Shown: positions 34,147-44,848, counted from the first letter of the stretch. The stretch is DNA of 64,000 bases from JACPRL01 sp035573715 (GCA_035573715.1 DATLZZ010000003.1:190468-254467), one strand, 5' to 3'. Made by a program: numbers and translations. Notes: generated by a model from the sequence alone, not told the origin.

Positions 34147-34173
34147 TAGGCACCATTCGGTGCTCTAGGCACC
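34147..34173. promoter_or_regulatory. Candidate HxlR operator between P460 and hxlR genes
   Basis: Direct repeats TAGGCACC at 34147-34154 and 34166-34173 (19-base phase) overlap a perfect inverted repeat GCACC-ATTC-GGTGC at 34150-34163. It lies 20-46 bases before the regulator ATG and inside the divergent intergenic space. Confidence 0.65.
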
Positions 34174-34192
34174 TTGTGGTATATGTCAGGAT

Positions 34193-34540
34193 ATGGGGAC
34201 GAGAGCGCCTGCCAACCAGCCGCCGTCGGTCGGCCGTATGGTCGAGGACGTGGTGGGTTGCAAGTGGTCGCTGGCGGTGCTGGGCGCCATCCGGCGCGGC
34301 GTTCGCCGCCCGGGCTCCATCCGGCGCAGCATCGACGGGCTGACGGCCAAGGTGCTCAACGAGCGGCTGCGCAAGCTCGCCGCCTACGGGATTCTGGAGC
34401 GGCGCGCCTATCCGGAGATTCCGCCACGGGTCGAGTACCGCCTGACTGCCTTTGGCCGCAAGTTCGCCGGCATCCTGCGCTCAATTGAAAGGCTGGAAAG
34501 ACAGGCTAGCCGCCGCCCGCCGCGAAGCGCTGCGGGCTGA
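34193..34540 (+). CDS. HxlR/MarR-type winged-helix regulator
   Basis: 115 residues. The HxlR pattern is clear: VVGCKWSLAVLGAIRRGVRR near residue 20 with the usual Cys-x-Trp, SIDGLTAKVLNERLRKLAAYGIL, and the wing YPEIPPRVEYRLTAFGR. HxlR proteins respond to aldehydes and other electrophiles, often through the conserved Cys seen here. A TATATG box 7 bases before the ATG hints at a very short leader. The last 35 bases overlap the convergent thiO gene. Confidence 0.88.
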   Translation: MGTRAPANQPPSVGRMVEDVVGCKWSLAVLGAIRRGVRRPGSIRRSIDGLTAKVLNERLRKLAAYGILERRAYPEIPPRVEYRLTAFGRKFAGILRSIERLERQASRRPPRSAAG

Positions 34541-35591
34541 AGGGGTCGAGCGAAACACGAGGCTTTCTGCCGAGGAGAACGTCTCCCACCAACTCCGCGG
34601 TGATGGGGGCCAGCAGAATGCCGTTGCGGTAGTGGCCGGTGGCGACGAAGTAGTTCTCGATATCGGTTGCGCCCAGGATGGGCGCGTGGTCGGGCGAGTC
34701 GGGCCGCAGGCCGGCCCAGGCCTCGGCAAAGGGCAGGGAAGCCGCGGAGGGGACAAGCTCGATCGCGGCGGCGAGAAGTTGGCGCAGCCCGGCGGGCGTC
34801 AGGCTCTTGTCGTAGCCAACGTCTTCGCTCGTGCTGCCGATGACGAGCCGGCCATCCGCGCGCGGCAGGATGTAGCCGCGCGGCGAGCGCAGCACGTGCC
34901 GCAGGCCCACAGCCTCGCCGCCACTGAGCGCAAGCATCTGCCCGCGGATGGGCCGGGTTGGAGTCCGCTGCGGGTCGAGTTGGCCCGCCCAGCAGCCTGC
35001 CGCGTTGACTACCGCGCCCGTGCTCAGGATTTCGCCGCTCGTCATTCGTACGCCGACGATTGCGGCGGATTTGAACACCAACTGCCTGACCTCAACCCCG
35101 GTGACGAACTTCACCCCCGCCGACAGTGCCTGTTCCGCCACCGCGGCCACCAACTGCCGGTTGTCCACCTGGACATCGCGGGGGAGGAAGACGGCCGCGA
35201 CGATGCGGTCCGAGAGCGCCGGCGCGAGCCGGCGCGCCTCAGCGCCGCTCAAGCGCTCCCCGGGCAGCGCGGCCAGCGCCGCGGCTTCGTCGTCGCTGAA
35301 CGCGACTTGCAACGTGCCTTCAGTGCGGTAGCCGACCCCGCCGCGTACGCCCAGTCGCTCGAGCCACTGGGGATAGAGAGCTGCGCTGGCCGCCGCCACC
35401 TCCGCCTCGTGCTCGTCGAAGTGAGGCGTCTCGCTGGTCGGTGCCAGCATTCCCGCCGCCGCCCAGGACGCTTCGCGCCCGGGCTGGCGGCGTTCGACGA
35501 GCGTGACCCTGAGCTTGTCGTTTGCCAGCCGGTGGGCCAGCGCGCAACCGATGATTCCGCCGCCGATAATGACGACATCACTCGAGGGCAT
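34506..35591 (-). CDS. thiO: Glycine oxidase, thiamine synthesis type
   Basis: 361 residues. An N-terminal FAD site (SDVVIIGGGIIGCALAHRLA) is followed by EASWAAAGMLAP, the ThiO marker segment near residue 42. VNAAGCWAGQL near 200, RPIRGQMLAL near 220 and the second FAD contact GLRPDSPDHAPILG / FVATGHYRNGILLAP near 320 complete the D-amino-acid oxidase fold. It would oxidise glycine to iminoglycine for the thiazole of thiamine. No other thi genes lie nearby. The ATG at 35591 has a TTGGAG ribosome site; the longer ORF to 35639 is less likely. Confidence 0.9.
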   Translation of the reverse strand: MPSSDVVIIGGGIIGCALAHRLANDKLRVTLVERRQPGREASWAAAGMLAPTSETPHFDEHEAEVAAASAALYPQWLERLGVRGGVGYRTEGTLQVAFSDDEAAALAALPGERLSGAEARRLAPALSDRIVAAVFLPRDVQVDNRQLVAAVAEQALSAGVKFVTGVEVRQLVFKSAAIVGVRMTSGEILSTGAVVNAAGCWAGQLDPQRTPTRPIRGQMLALSGGEAVGLRHVLRSPRGYILPRADGRLVIGSTSEDVGYDKSLTPAGLRQLLAAAIELVPSAASLPFAEAWAGLRPDSPDHAPILGATDIENYFVATGHYRNGILLAPITAELVGDVLLGRKPRVSLDPFSPQRFAAGGG

Positions 35592-35737
35592 AGCTCCAAG
35601 GATAGCAGATGCCAGTGGGGAGAGTGTCGCCTGTTTCATTTTGGGAACGCATCCGGTTTCGGGAAGTTTTCGTTTATGCCGCGGCAGGAAAAGCGCCAGG
35701 CATATAGATTAAGCCTATTCTTTACTGCTATTTGCTC

Positions 35738-35766
35738 TTGCAGCCCGTTTTGGAACCATGTATGCT
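35738..35766 (+). promoter_or_regulatory. Promoter of the signalling operon
   Basis: TTGCAG (35738-35743) and TATGCT (35761-35766) are spaced by 17 bases in an AT-richer island. It is about 70 bases upstream of the response-regulator ATG. Confidence 0.55.
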
Positions 35767-35833
35767 CTAGCATCAACAACAGGCATCTCCCACGGGGTTG
35801 GCGAGGTGCAAAGCAGGACTTTGGGGGTGGGTT

Positions 35834-37225
35834 ATGCCCAACCGGCGCAACGACGCGCGAGCGCCAGCGGACAGTTTTGTGCTGCTGGTGGCCGACGACG
35901 ATCCGACGGTGTGCGAGGTGTGTCGCGATGTGGCCGAGCCGCTCGGCTTGAAAGTCATCGAAGCCGGGACTGCCGAGCAGGCGCAAGAGCAGCTCGAACA
36001 GCGGCACGTGGATCTGGTGCTGGCCGACTTGCGGCTGCCGGACCGCAGCGGGATGGAGCTGCTGGAGCGGATCAAGCGCGACTACCCGGAGATTGCCGTC
36101 ATCCTGATGACCGGCTACGGTTCGATCGAGCTGGCGGTCGACGCCATCAAGCGCGGCGCCTACGACTACCTGGCCAAGCCGTTCCACGTCGACGACCTGC
36201 GGGCCAAGCTGCAGAACGCTCTGCGCGCCGTGCAGCTTGCTCAGGAGAACCGAATCCTGCGCGAGCAGGCGAGCGGGCAGCCGGGCTTCGGCGGGCTGGT
36301 GGGCACCTCGCGCGAGATGCAGCGGGTCTACCGGCTCATCGCCAAGGTGAGCGAAAGCCGCCACCCGGTGTTGATCCTGGGCGAGAGCGGCACGGGAAAA
36401 GAAATCGTCGCCCGCTCGATTCACTACCTGAGCCCGCGGCGCGACAAACCGTTCGTGCCGGTAGATTGCGCCGGGCTGGTGCCGACGCTGATCGAATCCG
36501 AGCTTTTCGGCTACGTCAAAGGCGCGTTCACGGGCGCGGTGCGGCCCAAGCAGGGCCTGCTGGAGATGGCGCAGGGCGGGACGATTTTTCTCGACGAAAT
36601 TGCCGAGCTCTCGCCCGAGTTGCAGGCGCGGCTGCTGCGGGCCATTCAGGAAAAAGAGATCAAGCCCGTCGGCGGGACCCATCGCGTTCCGCTCGACGCG
36701 CGCATTCTCGCCGCCACCAATCGCGACCTCGACCAGGCTATCCGCGACGGCCGCTTCCGCCAGGACCTGTTCTATCGGCTGAACGTGGTCACCCTTCGCA
36801 TCCCGCCGCTGCGGGAGCGCAAGAGCGACATTCCGCTGCTGGTCAACTATTTCCTGGAGCGCTACCGCGCCCCCGAGCGCCCGCTGAAAGGCTTGTCGGA
36901 GGAAGCGATGGCGCGACTGATGAGCTACGACTGGCCGGGGAACGTCCGCGAGCTCGAAAACGTCATCGAGCGCGCCGTGGCGCTGGGCGCCGGCTCGGTC
37001 ATCCACACCGTTGATCTTCCCACCAACCTGCAAAGCCCGGCGCTGACCCCGCCGGCGGGGCCGGGTGGGCGCGAAGGCGTTCTGCCGTTGCGCGAACTGG
37101 AGAAGCGCGCCATCCTCCACGCCTTGCAGGAACTCGGCGGGGACAAGCTGGCCGCCGCGCGGCTGCTCGGCATCGGCAAGACCACGCTCTACCGCAAGCT
37201 CAAGGAGTACAACTTAGAGCCGTAG
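35834..37225 (+). CDS. NtrC-type response regulator (receiver, sigma-54 AAA+, Fis)
   Basis: 463 residues. The receiver is at about 14-130, with DDDP, the phosphoacceptor in LVLADLRLPDRSG, and AKPFHVDDL. The AAA+ module spans about 150-385, with Walker A GESGTGKE, the sigma-54 contact loop GYVKGAFTGA, Walker B GTIFLDEIAEL and the arginine-finger segment FRQDLFYRLNVV. A Fis-type helix-turn-helix closes the protein (LGGDKLAAARLLGIGKTTLYRKL). With GAFTGA intact it should activate sigma-54 promoters after phosphorylation, probably by the hybrid kinase downstream. The ATG at 35834 follows a GGGGGTGGG stretch. Confidence 0.93.
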   Translation: MPNRRNDARAPADSFVLLVADDDPTVCEVCRDVAEPLGLKVIEAGTAEQAQEQLEQRHVDLVLADLRLPDRSGMELLERIKRDYPEIAVILMTGYGSIELAVDAIKRGAYDYLAKPFHVDDLRAKLQNALRAVQLAQENRILREQASGQPGFGGLVGTSREMQRVYRLIAKVSESRHPVLILGESGTGKEIVARSIHYLSPRRDKPFVPVDCAGLVPTLIESELFGYVKGAFTGAVRPKQGLLEMAQGGTIFLDEIAELSPELQARLLRAIQEKEIKPVGGTHRVPLDARILAATNRDLDQAIRDGRFRQDLFYRLNVVTLRIPPLRERKSDIPLLVNYFLERYRAPERPLKGLSEEAMARLMSYDWPGNVRELENVIERAVALGAGSVIHTVDLPTNLQSPALTPPAGPGGREGVLPLRELEKRAILHALQELGGDKLAAARLLGIGKTTLYRKLKEYNLEP

Positions 37226-37249
37226 CTTCTCGCAATGGGAGGGGTCGAG

Positions 37250-37262
37250 TTCCATTCTGGAA
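37250..37262. promoter_or_regulatory. Short inverted repeat after the NtrC-type gene
   Basis: TTCCA-TTC-TGGAA forms a perfect dyad 25 bases after the regulator stop, inside a wider imperfect GTCGA...TCGAC pair. It may be an operator or a weak terminator before the kinase genes. Confidence 0.4.
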
Positions 37263-37363
37263 CGGTTCGACGCCCGCCCCGCAAGATTCACTCCTAACCC
37301 GTTGTATTCACGCCGGTTGACGCCGAGGCCCTCTGGCCACTGGCCTGCTCAGCAAGCAGAGCT

Positions 37364-37501
37364 ATGTCCGGACGAATTCTCCTCATCGGCTCGGTTCCGG
37401 TCGAGCGTCTCCGCCCTGGCCTTCGCCGGGCACTGTTGGTAGCCGTCTACCTGCTGGCCTACGGCCTGGTTTGCTGGGTAGTGCTGCGCCCCAGCTTCTA
37501 G
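37364..37501 (+). CDS. Tiny predicted membrane peptide
   Basis: A 45-codon ORF from ATG to TAG. The N-terminal half is basic (VERLRPGLRRALL) and the second half is one hydrophobic helix (LVAVYLLAYGLVCWVVL). It fills the gap between the NtrC-type regulator and the hybrid kinase on the same strand. No family is recognised and the ribosome site is weak. It could be a small membrane regulator of the kinase, or chance. Confidence 0.4.
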   Translation: MSGRILLIGSVPVERLRPGLRRALLVAVYLLAYGLVCWVVLRPSF

Positions 37502-37527
37502 GCCGGCCCGCGAGACGCTTCGACACG

Positions 37528-39149
<1,622 letters not shown>

Positions 39150-39153
<4 letters not shown>

Positions 39154-39821
39154 GACTCCAACCGAACTCAGTCCCGGCGGCGGCGCCGACGCGCGTGCTG
39201 CTCCAGGGCCTGTGGCGCAGTGAGAGGGAAGCCTTGCAGCGAGGTCTGCGAGCCGACTCCACGCTGCAGTGGCTGGAGTCCGGAGCGGCGGCCGACGCCT
39301 TGCCCTGGCTCGAGCCCGGCGGCGCCGAACTGCTGCTTTGCGACCTCTCCTTCTATCTCTTCCTGCGGGACTCCGGCCAGGCGCCCGGCTACGACCCCGC
39401 CGGCCTGCCCACCCTGGTGCTGGTCACACCCGGAGAGGAACTTCAGGCGGCGGCGCGCCTGGAACACGACCCGACCGAGTTTATGTTGCGCGCCGGCGAC
39501 TACTGCGCGCTGCTGCCCGCCGCCGTGCGGCGCCTGGCGCGCCGCCGCCGCCGCCGTTGGGAAGAAGTGGCGGCGCTGCTGCGGCACGAAATCAACAACC
39601 CGCTCACCGGCGTGCTGGGCAACGCCGAGCTGGTGCTGGCGGAAGCCTCGGCGCTGCCTGAAAAGACGCGCCGCCGGCTGGCCACCATCATCCAACTGGC
39701 GGTGCGGCTCCGCGACGTGGTTCGCAACCTCGAAACCCAGCTCGACCGCGACGGCAGCGGCCTCGGCCGGAGTCCCGACTCGCCCGCTTCACTTCGCCGG
39801 CCGCGCACGGTGGCTCGATGA
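39150..39821 (+). CDS. HisKA-only protein (dimerisation/phosphoacceptor helices, no ATPase domain)
   Basis: 223 residues. The N-terminal half has an alpha/beta pattern resembling a degenerate receiver (VLLQGLWRSEREALQRGLRA, LLLCDLSFYLFLRDSG, LPTLVLVTPGEEL). Near residue 143 comes an H-box, LLRHEINNPLTGVLGNAELV, and the second helix TRRRLATIIQLAVRLRDVVRN. The protein ends about 30 residues later with no N, G or F box. It therefore cannot phosphorylate itself by known chemistry and may act as a phosphotransfer protein or a dimer partner for the upstream kinase. ATGA overlaps join it to both neighbours. Confidence 0.75.
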
Positions 39822-41620
39822 GCTGGAGCGGCGCTCTGCGCGACTGGTCGACCCGCCGCACCATCCGCCAGCAGCTCACCACCACGGCCACCATTTCGCT
39901 CCTGCTCTTTTTCGGCACGCTGGTTATGTTCGCCTGGACGACCAACCGCCTGCTCGCCAGCCTGTACGAGAGTCATCGGCTGGAGGAAACCCTCGCCGGC
40001 GCCAAGAACCTCCGGCGGCTGTTGCCCAGCGTGGAAACCGCCGTCACCGCCTACGCCGCCAGCGGCCGGCCGGAGTTCCTGCTCGCCTACCACAACGCCC
40101 ACAAGGCCTACCAGTTCGAAGCCGAGCGCGTCTACACGCTGGTGGTGGATGACCCCGCCGCGCGGCTGCGTTTTGAAAAGGCGGTGCGGCACGCCGACCA
40201 TTGGACCTCCGAGTACGCCGCCCGCGCCGTCCACGACTCGCGCCTCTTCGGCCGCCCGCAGGCCTGGCGGGCCGTTCTGGAGTCGCCGGAGGCGCAGGCC
40301 ACTCTGGTCAACTTCTACAGCGAGCTCGATCTTTTTCTCGAATGGCAGCAGCAGCGGGTGAGCGACCTGCGCGCGGCCGCCGAAGCCGACGTCCGCCGCA
40401 TGATTTTCCTGGCGCTCTTCCTCGGCATTCTCGGCACGCTGGGGACGCTGTGGTGGACGGGCTGGCTGGGACGCACGCTGACCGGGCCGCTCGAGGCCCT
40501 GCTCACCGCCGCCGAGCGCATCGAAGCCGGCCAGCCGGCGCCGCCGCTCGCCTTCAACCGGCCGCCGGAAATGGTTCGTCTGGGCGCCAGTCTCCATCGC
40601 GTGGGCGGGGCGCTGGAACAGGTGCGGGCCGAGCTGGAAGCCTTCCAGCATTTCGTCGACCGCTCCCCGCGCACCCAGGGGGTGCAGGAAATTCACCGCA
40701 CGTTTCTGCACACGGCGCACACCCGCTTCCGTCCGGAGAATGTGTTCATTCTGGCGAGTGACTCAAGCTCTCATTTGCTGGAGGTTAGCGCGCAGCTTGT
40801 GCCCGGCGCGCCCGAACAGCCCACGGTGATGACCCAGCCGCTGGCCTGTCCGGCGGTGCGCACCAGCAAGCCGTTTGGCGTGGCCGACACCGCCCGCGAG
40901 CCCGTCTGCCAGTGCGAGATTCAAGTGGCCAACGCCGGCAGCTATTTCTGCGTGCCGCTGCTGCGCGGCGGGAGTCTTGTGGGATTGGTCGCCGCCACCG
41001 GACCGGCCGGCCACTGGGACGATGCCCGGCGGCAGCACTGGCTGCGCTACACCGATCATCTGGCGCGGGAACTCGCCACCCAATTGCGGCTCGTGCACGC
41101 CCAGACCCAGGCGATGGTGGATGAGCTCACCGGGCTCTACAACCGGCGCTTCGCCGAGGAGTACCTGCGCAAACTGCTGGCTCTGAGCCGCCGCAGCCGC
41201 CGCAGCTTTGCCGTGCTGCTCATCGACATCGACCACTTCAAGCTCTGGAACGACCGCTTCGGCCACGCCGCCGGCGACCGGCTGCTGCGCGCCTTCGCCG
41301 CCGCCGCGCTCGGCACCTTGCGCCAGAGCGCCATCGCCGCCCGCTGGGGCGGAGAAGAGTTCCTGGTGATCCTGCCGGAGAGTGAGAGCGAGGGCGCATT
41401 GAAGGTGGCCGAGCGCCTGCGCGCCGCCGTGGCCGAGACGCGCCTCGCCGAGGCCGATGCTGTGGGCGTGACCATCAGTGTCGGGATTTCCGTGTTTCCC
41501 CAGCACGCCGGCGAAGAAGCCGGCCTGCTGGGCGCCGCCGACCGCGCCCTCTACCGCGCCAAAGCCGACGGCCGCAACCGCATCGTGCTGGCGGATTCCA
41601 GCTTGAGTGTCGCCTTGTGA
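39818..41620 (+). CDS. Membrane diguanylate cyclase (CHASE3-like sensor, HAMP, GAF, GGDEF)
   Basis: 600 residues. Two membrane helices (ISLLLFFGTLVMFAW near 30 and IFLALFLGILGTLGTLWW near 195) bracket a helical periplasmic sensor of CHASE3 type. A HAMP region follows (LTGPLEALLTAAERIEAGQ) and then a GAF-like domain at about 290-430. The GGDEF domain starts with VDELTGLYNRRFAEEYL and has LIDIDHFKLWNDRFGHAAGD and the active site ARWGGEEFLV. The product-inhibition RxxD site is missing (RQSA at that place). It would make c-di-GMP. The last 216 bases have a near-identical copy at 43853-44068. Confidence 0.93.
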   Translation: MSWSGALRDWSTRRTIRQQLTTTATISLLLFFGTLVMFAWTTNRLLASLYESHRLEETLAGAKNLRRLLPSVETAVTAYAASGRPEFLLAYHNAHKAYQFEAERVYTLVVDDPAARLRFEKAVRHADHWTSEYAARAVHDSRLFGRPQAWRAVLESPEAQATLVNFYSELDLFLEWQQQRVSDLRAAAEADVRRMIFLALFLGILGTLGTLWWTGWLGRTLTGPLEALLTAAERIEAGQPAPPLAFNRPPEMVRLGASLHRVGGALEQVRAELEAFQHFVDRSPRTQGVQEIHRTFLHTAHTRFRPENVFILASDSSSHLLEVSAQLVPGAPEQPTVMTQPLACPAVRTSKPFGVADTAREPVCQCEIQVANAGSYFCVPLLRGGSLVGLVAATGPAGHWDDARRQHWLRYTDHLARELATQLRLVHAQTQAMVDELTGLYNRRFAEEYLRKLLALSRRSRRSFAVLLIDIDHFKLWNDRFGHAAGDRLLRAFAAAALGTLRQSAIAARWGGEEFLVILPESESEGALKVAERLRAAVAETRLAEADAVGVTISVGISVFPQHAGEEAGLLGAADRALYRAKADGRNRIVLADSSLSVAL

Positions 41621-41798
41621 GTTGGAGAGTTTCCGAGTTGTGGAGTGGGAGCCCAGGAATGAGATTTGCGTTTGACTTGTCGAGCTCGAAGGAATATGTA
41701 GCCACGGCCTCTGTCCACAGACCGGATGTCGTTCTCTTGACTGGAGGTACAACTCCGGCCTATTGTTGGTGGTGTTCCATCAAGTACGGAGACCGGAT

Positions 41799-42449
41799 AT
41801 GAAGTGGACTGTACTTACCCTGTTGGCTCTCGTGCTCCCACTATGCACGGCAGCACAATCCGAGGCCCCTACCCTACGGGAGGAAGTTCGCGCGAAGGGA
41901 ATGGCGTGGCGCATTTCGTATCCTGAATGTCGCACACGCGTGATTGAGGACCCCCTTGATGACCTCATCGTTCGTAGTGATTTGATTGTTCGTGGACGTG
42001 TTGTAGACGAGAAGACACGCTTGTCACCAGACGAATACCACGTGTGGACCGACTATACAGTTGAAGTATTGGCAGTCTTCAAAGACGCGCAACAGATGAT
42101 ACAGACTGGCAGCCGGATCATCGTCACAAGGAGTGGCGGAAACATTATCCTTGAGGGCAAACCCGTTCGGGAGGACACGCCTTGGTTTCCCCCGCTTCGG
42201 TGGATTGCTCCCCACATTCTGTTCATTGTGCAAGATCCTGCGGTCGCAAGGAACGCCAACTCAGGTTACAGTTTCACTTGTGGGGAAATCGGTGTTTATG
42301 AATTAAGTAACGGCAGGGTCGTTTCGAACAGCTTCGGCAAGAAGAATCATCGCCTCATTGGGGAACTGCACAATCAGAGTGAAGTCAAGTTTGTTGAGGA
42401 TTTGAAGAGTAAAATCACCTCGCCTAAAAAGACCAATCCAGTCCCTTGA
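41799..42449 (+). CDS. Small secreted protein, cassette family A, copy 1
   Basis: 216 residues from the ATG at 41799, with a signal peptide (VLTLLALVLPLCTAAQS). I do not recognise a named domain. The core is shared with the proteins at 44180 and 44849: LDDLIVRSDLIVRGRVVDEK, TRLSPDEYHVWTDYTVEVL, IIVTRSGGNIILEGKPV and DTPWFPPLRWIAPHILFIV. This beta-rich pattern resembles secreted domains that bacteria keep next to matrixin-like proteases, which fits the protease gene right after it. A GGAGACC ribosome site precedes the start. The region has lower GC than its surroundings, suggesting acquisition. Partner, inhibitor or substrate of the protease are all possible. Confidence 0.75.
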   Translation: MKWTVLTLLALVLPLCTAAQSEAPTLREEVRAKGMAWRISYPECRTRVIEDPLDDLIVRSDLIVRGRVVDEKTRLSPDEYHVWTDYTVEVLAVFKDAQQMIQTGSRIIVTRSGGNIILEGKPVREDTPWFPPLRWIAPHILFIVQDPAVARNANSGYSFTCGEIGVYELSNGRVVSNSFGKKNHRLIGELHNQSEVKFVEDLKSKITSPKKTNPVP

Positions 42450-42464
42450 GGGTGGTTCGATTTG

Positions 42465-43762
42465 ATGTTGGCTCACTGCCCAAGTGAGCGTGGCGTGAAG
42501 CGCTGGTCGTTCGGATTTCTCTTTGCCCTGTTGATGGCGATCCACGCGTTATTGCCACGAATTGGTCATGCGCAAAGTGGTACCACGTGTAGCGGTAGCA
42601 CGACTTGTAGCAGTACATGCAACGTCCCGGCCACCTCACCAGCTCTCCCGGGCGGCACTTCGGAGGCTCCTCGGGTCTATACCGTGTGCACGGCTGCCAG
42701 CGTTACGAATTTGAATAACCCGAACTTGCAGACCGGCATAGACAATATGGTTGCCGGATGGAATGGCGCGGTTTCGGGAAACGGGGGTTTCTTTCGAGAC
42801 GGGCACATCCGGATGTGAGATAACGGTTCAGGCGGGTACAGGCTACCGGAGGTGCTGACGCTGAATGGGATTTCACAACTGATGCCAACGGCAACATCAC
42901 CGGAGGGGTAGTTACTCTTGATTCCAGTTCGGCGGGTTCTTGGAATGCGGACCTAGCAACTAGTGATATCTCCCATGAGGTTGGCCACAGATTAGGTTTA
43001 GGCGATGTCGGATCGGACAGCGGTTGTTCACAAACGGATACTGTAATGAAATCGCCTATTACGGCAGGTCAGCCAGTGGCCTGTGGACCAACTAGTTGCG
43101 ACAGCGCGGCTGTGGATCAAAACTATCCGCCGGAGAGTAGCGGGGGTAGCGAGGGGGGAGACCCGGGGTCAGGAGAGCTGATCTGCGCGGATCCGAGGTT
43201 TCCCTGGGATCCTGAGCGAGGCGGGTGCTCGCCCATTCTTCTGGCCGTGGGGACATCGTCGGCGTACGAACTGACCGATAAGACGAACGGGGTGCGGTTT
43301 GATCTGAACAGCGACGGTGTGGCTGACCGCCTGCCGTGGACGGCGGCGGGGCAGCCTATCGGGTTCCTGGCCTTGGATCGGAACCGAAATGGCGTGATTG
43401 ACAACGGCCGAGAACTGTTTGGGAACTACACGCCGCTGGAAGGCGATCAGGCCGCTGCTAATGGTTTTGAGGCGCTGGCGTATTGGGACCGGCCCGAAGC
43501 GGGCGGCAACGGCGACGGCTGGATCGACAACCGCGACGGGCTGTGGGTAGAGCTCTTGCTGTGGATTGACGCCAATCACGACGGTCTGACGCAACCCGGG
43601 GAGCTGTATCATCCGTCGGCGTTCGGGATTCAAGGTATTTCACTGGACTACAGGCCTGAGATGCGACGCGACCAGCACGGGAATCTCTTCCGCTACCGCT
43701 CGGAGTTCATTGTGGGGCCGTCGCGGCGGATGTGCTACGACGTCTTCCTGGGCGCCCGCTAA
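42465..43762 (+). pseudogene. Secreted metzincin-like protease with calcium-loop tail, copy 1, two frameshifts
   Basis: Three frames join into one protein by comparison with the copy at 45511. Frame 1 gives a signal peptide and Cys-rich TTCSGSTTCSSTCNVP. A shift at the GGGGG run (42783-42787) leads to VSFETGTSGCEITV. A second shift at the CC near 42846 leads to the active site SHEVGHRLGLGD with Met-turn DTVM. The tail (43190-43760) has calcium-type loops DLNSDGVAD, DRNRNGVIDNGRELFG and DANHDGLTQPGEL. The HExxHxxGxxD form has Asp as third zinc ligand, as in snapalysin. Each shift is one extra base. Decay, assembly error and recoding are all possible. A GTG at 42495 is an alternative start. Confidence 0.75.
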
Positions 43763-43872
43763 GCAGCCCCCGCTGACCTAAGGCTTCTGCGATTGAGACT
43801 TGCGCTTGGCGAGCTCGGCGCGGAGTTGAGAGACAAAGCCCGGATGCACGTTGTGGCCGAGCGCCTGCGCGG
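43763..43872 (-). repeat. Duplicated 3' end of the TPR gene (fragment)
   Basis: About 100 bases match the end of the TPR gene at 46793-46899 with few differences, including the TPR stop region and the segment for LRAELAKRKSQSQ. The match ends at GCCGAGCGCCTG (43856-43867), where the cyclase fragment begins. It is not a gene on its own. Confidence 0.85.
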
Positions 43873-44068
43873 CGCCGTGGCCGAGACGCGCCTCGCCGAG
43901 GCCGATGCTGTGGGCGTGACCATCAGTGTCGGGATTTCCGTGTTTCCCCAGCACGCCGGCGAAGAAGCCGGCCTGCTGGGCGCCGCCGACCGCGCTCTCT
44001 ATCGCGCCAAAGCCGACGGCCGCAACCGCATCGTGTTGGCCGATTCCAGTTTGAGTGTTGCCCTATGA
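43853..44068 (+). pseudogene. Duplicated 3' end of the diguanylate cyclase gene (fragment)
   Basis: 216 bases match 41405-41620, the end of the cyclase gene, with about eight substitutions and no gaps, including the stop. It encodes only the last part of the GGDEF fold (VGVTISVGISVFPQHAG) and lacks the GGEEF site. An ORF starting at 43793 reads through the TPR fragment into it and is a chimeric artefact. It marks the junction of a tandem duplication. Confidence 0.9.
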
Positions 44069-44179
44069 CTCGGTAGACTCCTGACGTAGGAGTAGAATGG
44101 TGCAACAAGGGTGGTAAATGTCCAGCATCAATGAAGCGAAACGACTGGAACCCTTAGGCAAACGCGAGGGAGGAGTCAC

Positions 44180-44794
44180 ATGAAGCGAATGAGTTGCGTT
44201 CTTGTCCTAGCACTTCTCGTTTCCGGGCTAGCCCGAGCCCAGCAGCCTCGCTCCTTGCGGGAGTGGGCAAGGCAAAAGGGTTATGTCTGGACCACCTATC
44301 ACGCAGAGACTTGGTTCGGCCCCACGAACCTCAACGAACTCGTAGCGCGAACCGACGTGATCATCCTTGGCCGCGTGAGGGGAGAAAGAACCCGGCTAAG
44401 TGCTGATGAACAACGAGTCATCACGGATTACAGCGTCGAGGTTCTGGATGTGGTCAAGGGGGATTATTCAGAAGTTTCACCTGGCGCGAGGATAACAGTT
44501 AGCAAAGTGGGAGGAAATCTCTTGATAGAAGGGAATCCCATCCGCATGGATACACCGGGTTCCCCGCCCATTCCATGGATTCAGCCACACCTGCTTTTCT
44601 TGTCAAGGTCGATGACAGATCACGGCCTGTATGTGGGTCCAAGCGGCTTGAGCGTGTTTGCTGTCAGCGACGAAAGCCTCGTTTGTCTTCCGAGTCAGGC
44701 GGATGATCCGGCACGCAAAGAGCTATGTGGGAAACCTATCAATGAGGCGTTGCAATTCTTGGAGCAAAGGGCTGCGGAGCATCCAACAGGCTGA
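44180..44794 (+). CDS. Small secreted protein, cassette family A, copy 2
   Basis: 204 residues with a signal peptide (MSCVLVLALLVSGLARAQQ). It shares the family core: LNELVARTDVIILGRVRGER, TRLSADEQRVITDYSVEVLD, ITVSKVGGNLLIEGNPI and PPIPWIQPHLLFL. Two C-terminal Cys residues (VCLPSQADDPARKELCGKPI) could form a disulfide. A strong GGAGGAG ribosome site precedes the ATG. It sits 54 bases before copy 3, and both stand ahead of the second protease gene. Function unknown. Confidence 0.75.
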   Translation: MKRMSCVLVLALLVSGLARAQQPRSLREWARQKGYVWTTYHAETWFGPTNLNELVARTDVIILGRVRGERTRLSADEQRVITDYSVEVLDVVKGDYSEVSPGARITVSKVGGNLLIEGNPIRMDTPGSPPIPWIQPHLLFLSRSMTDHGLYVGPSGLSVFAVSDESLVCLPSQADDPARKELCGKPINEALQFLEQRAAEHPTG

Positions 44795-44848
44795 TTGAGG
44801 TAGGATAGCGAAGATCCGATTTCAGAATGTGATTGAGGGGGAGCGGAT

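Noticed and set aside
35805..35830. GG-GC spaced sequence resembling a sigma-54 promoter before the NtrC-type gene
   Set aside because: The GG and GC pairs are 11 bases apart, not the required 10, and a sigma-70-like promoter lies upstream.
43793..44068. 91-codon ORF as an independent GGDEF protein
   Set aside because: It is a chimera of antisense TPR sequence and the cyclase end, lacks GGEEF and has no ribosome site.
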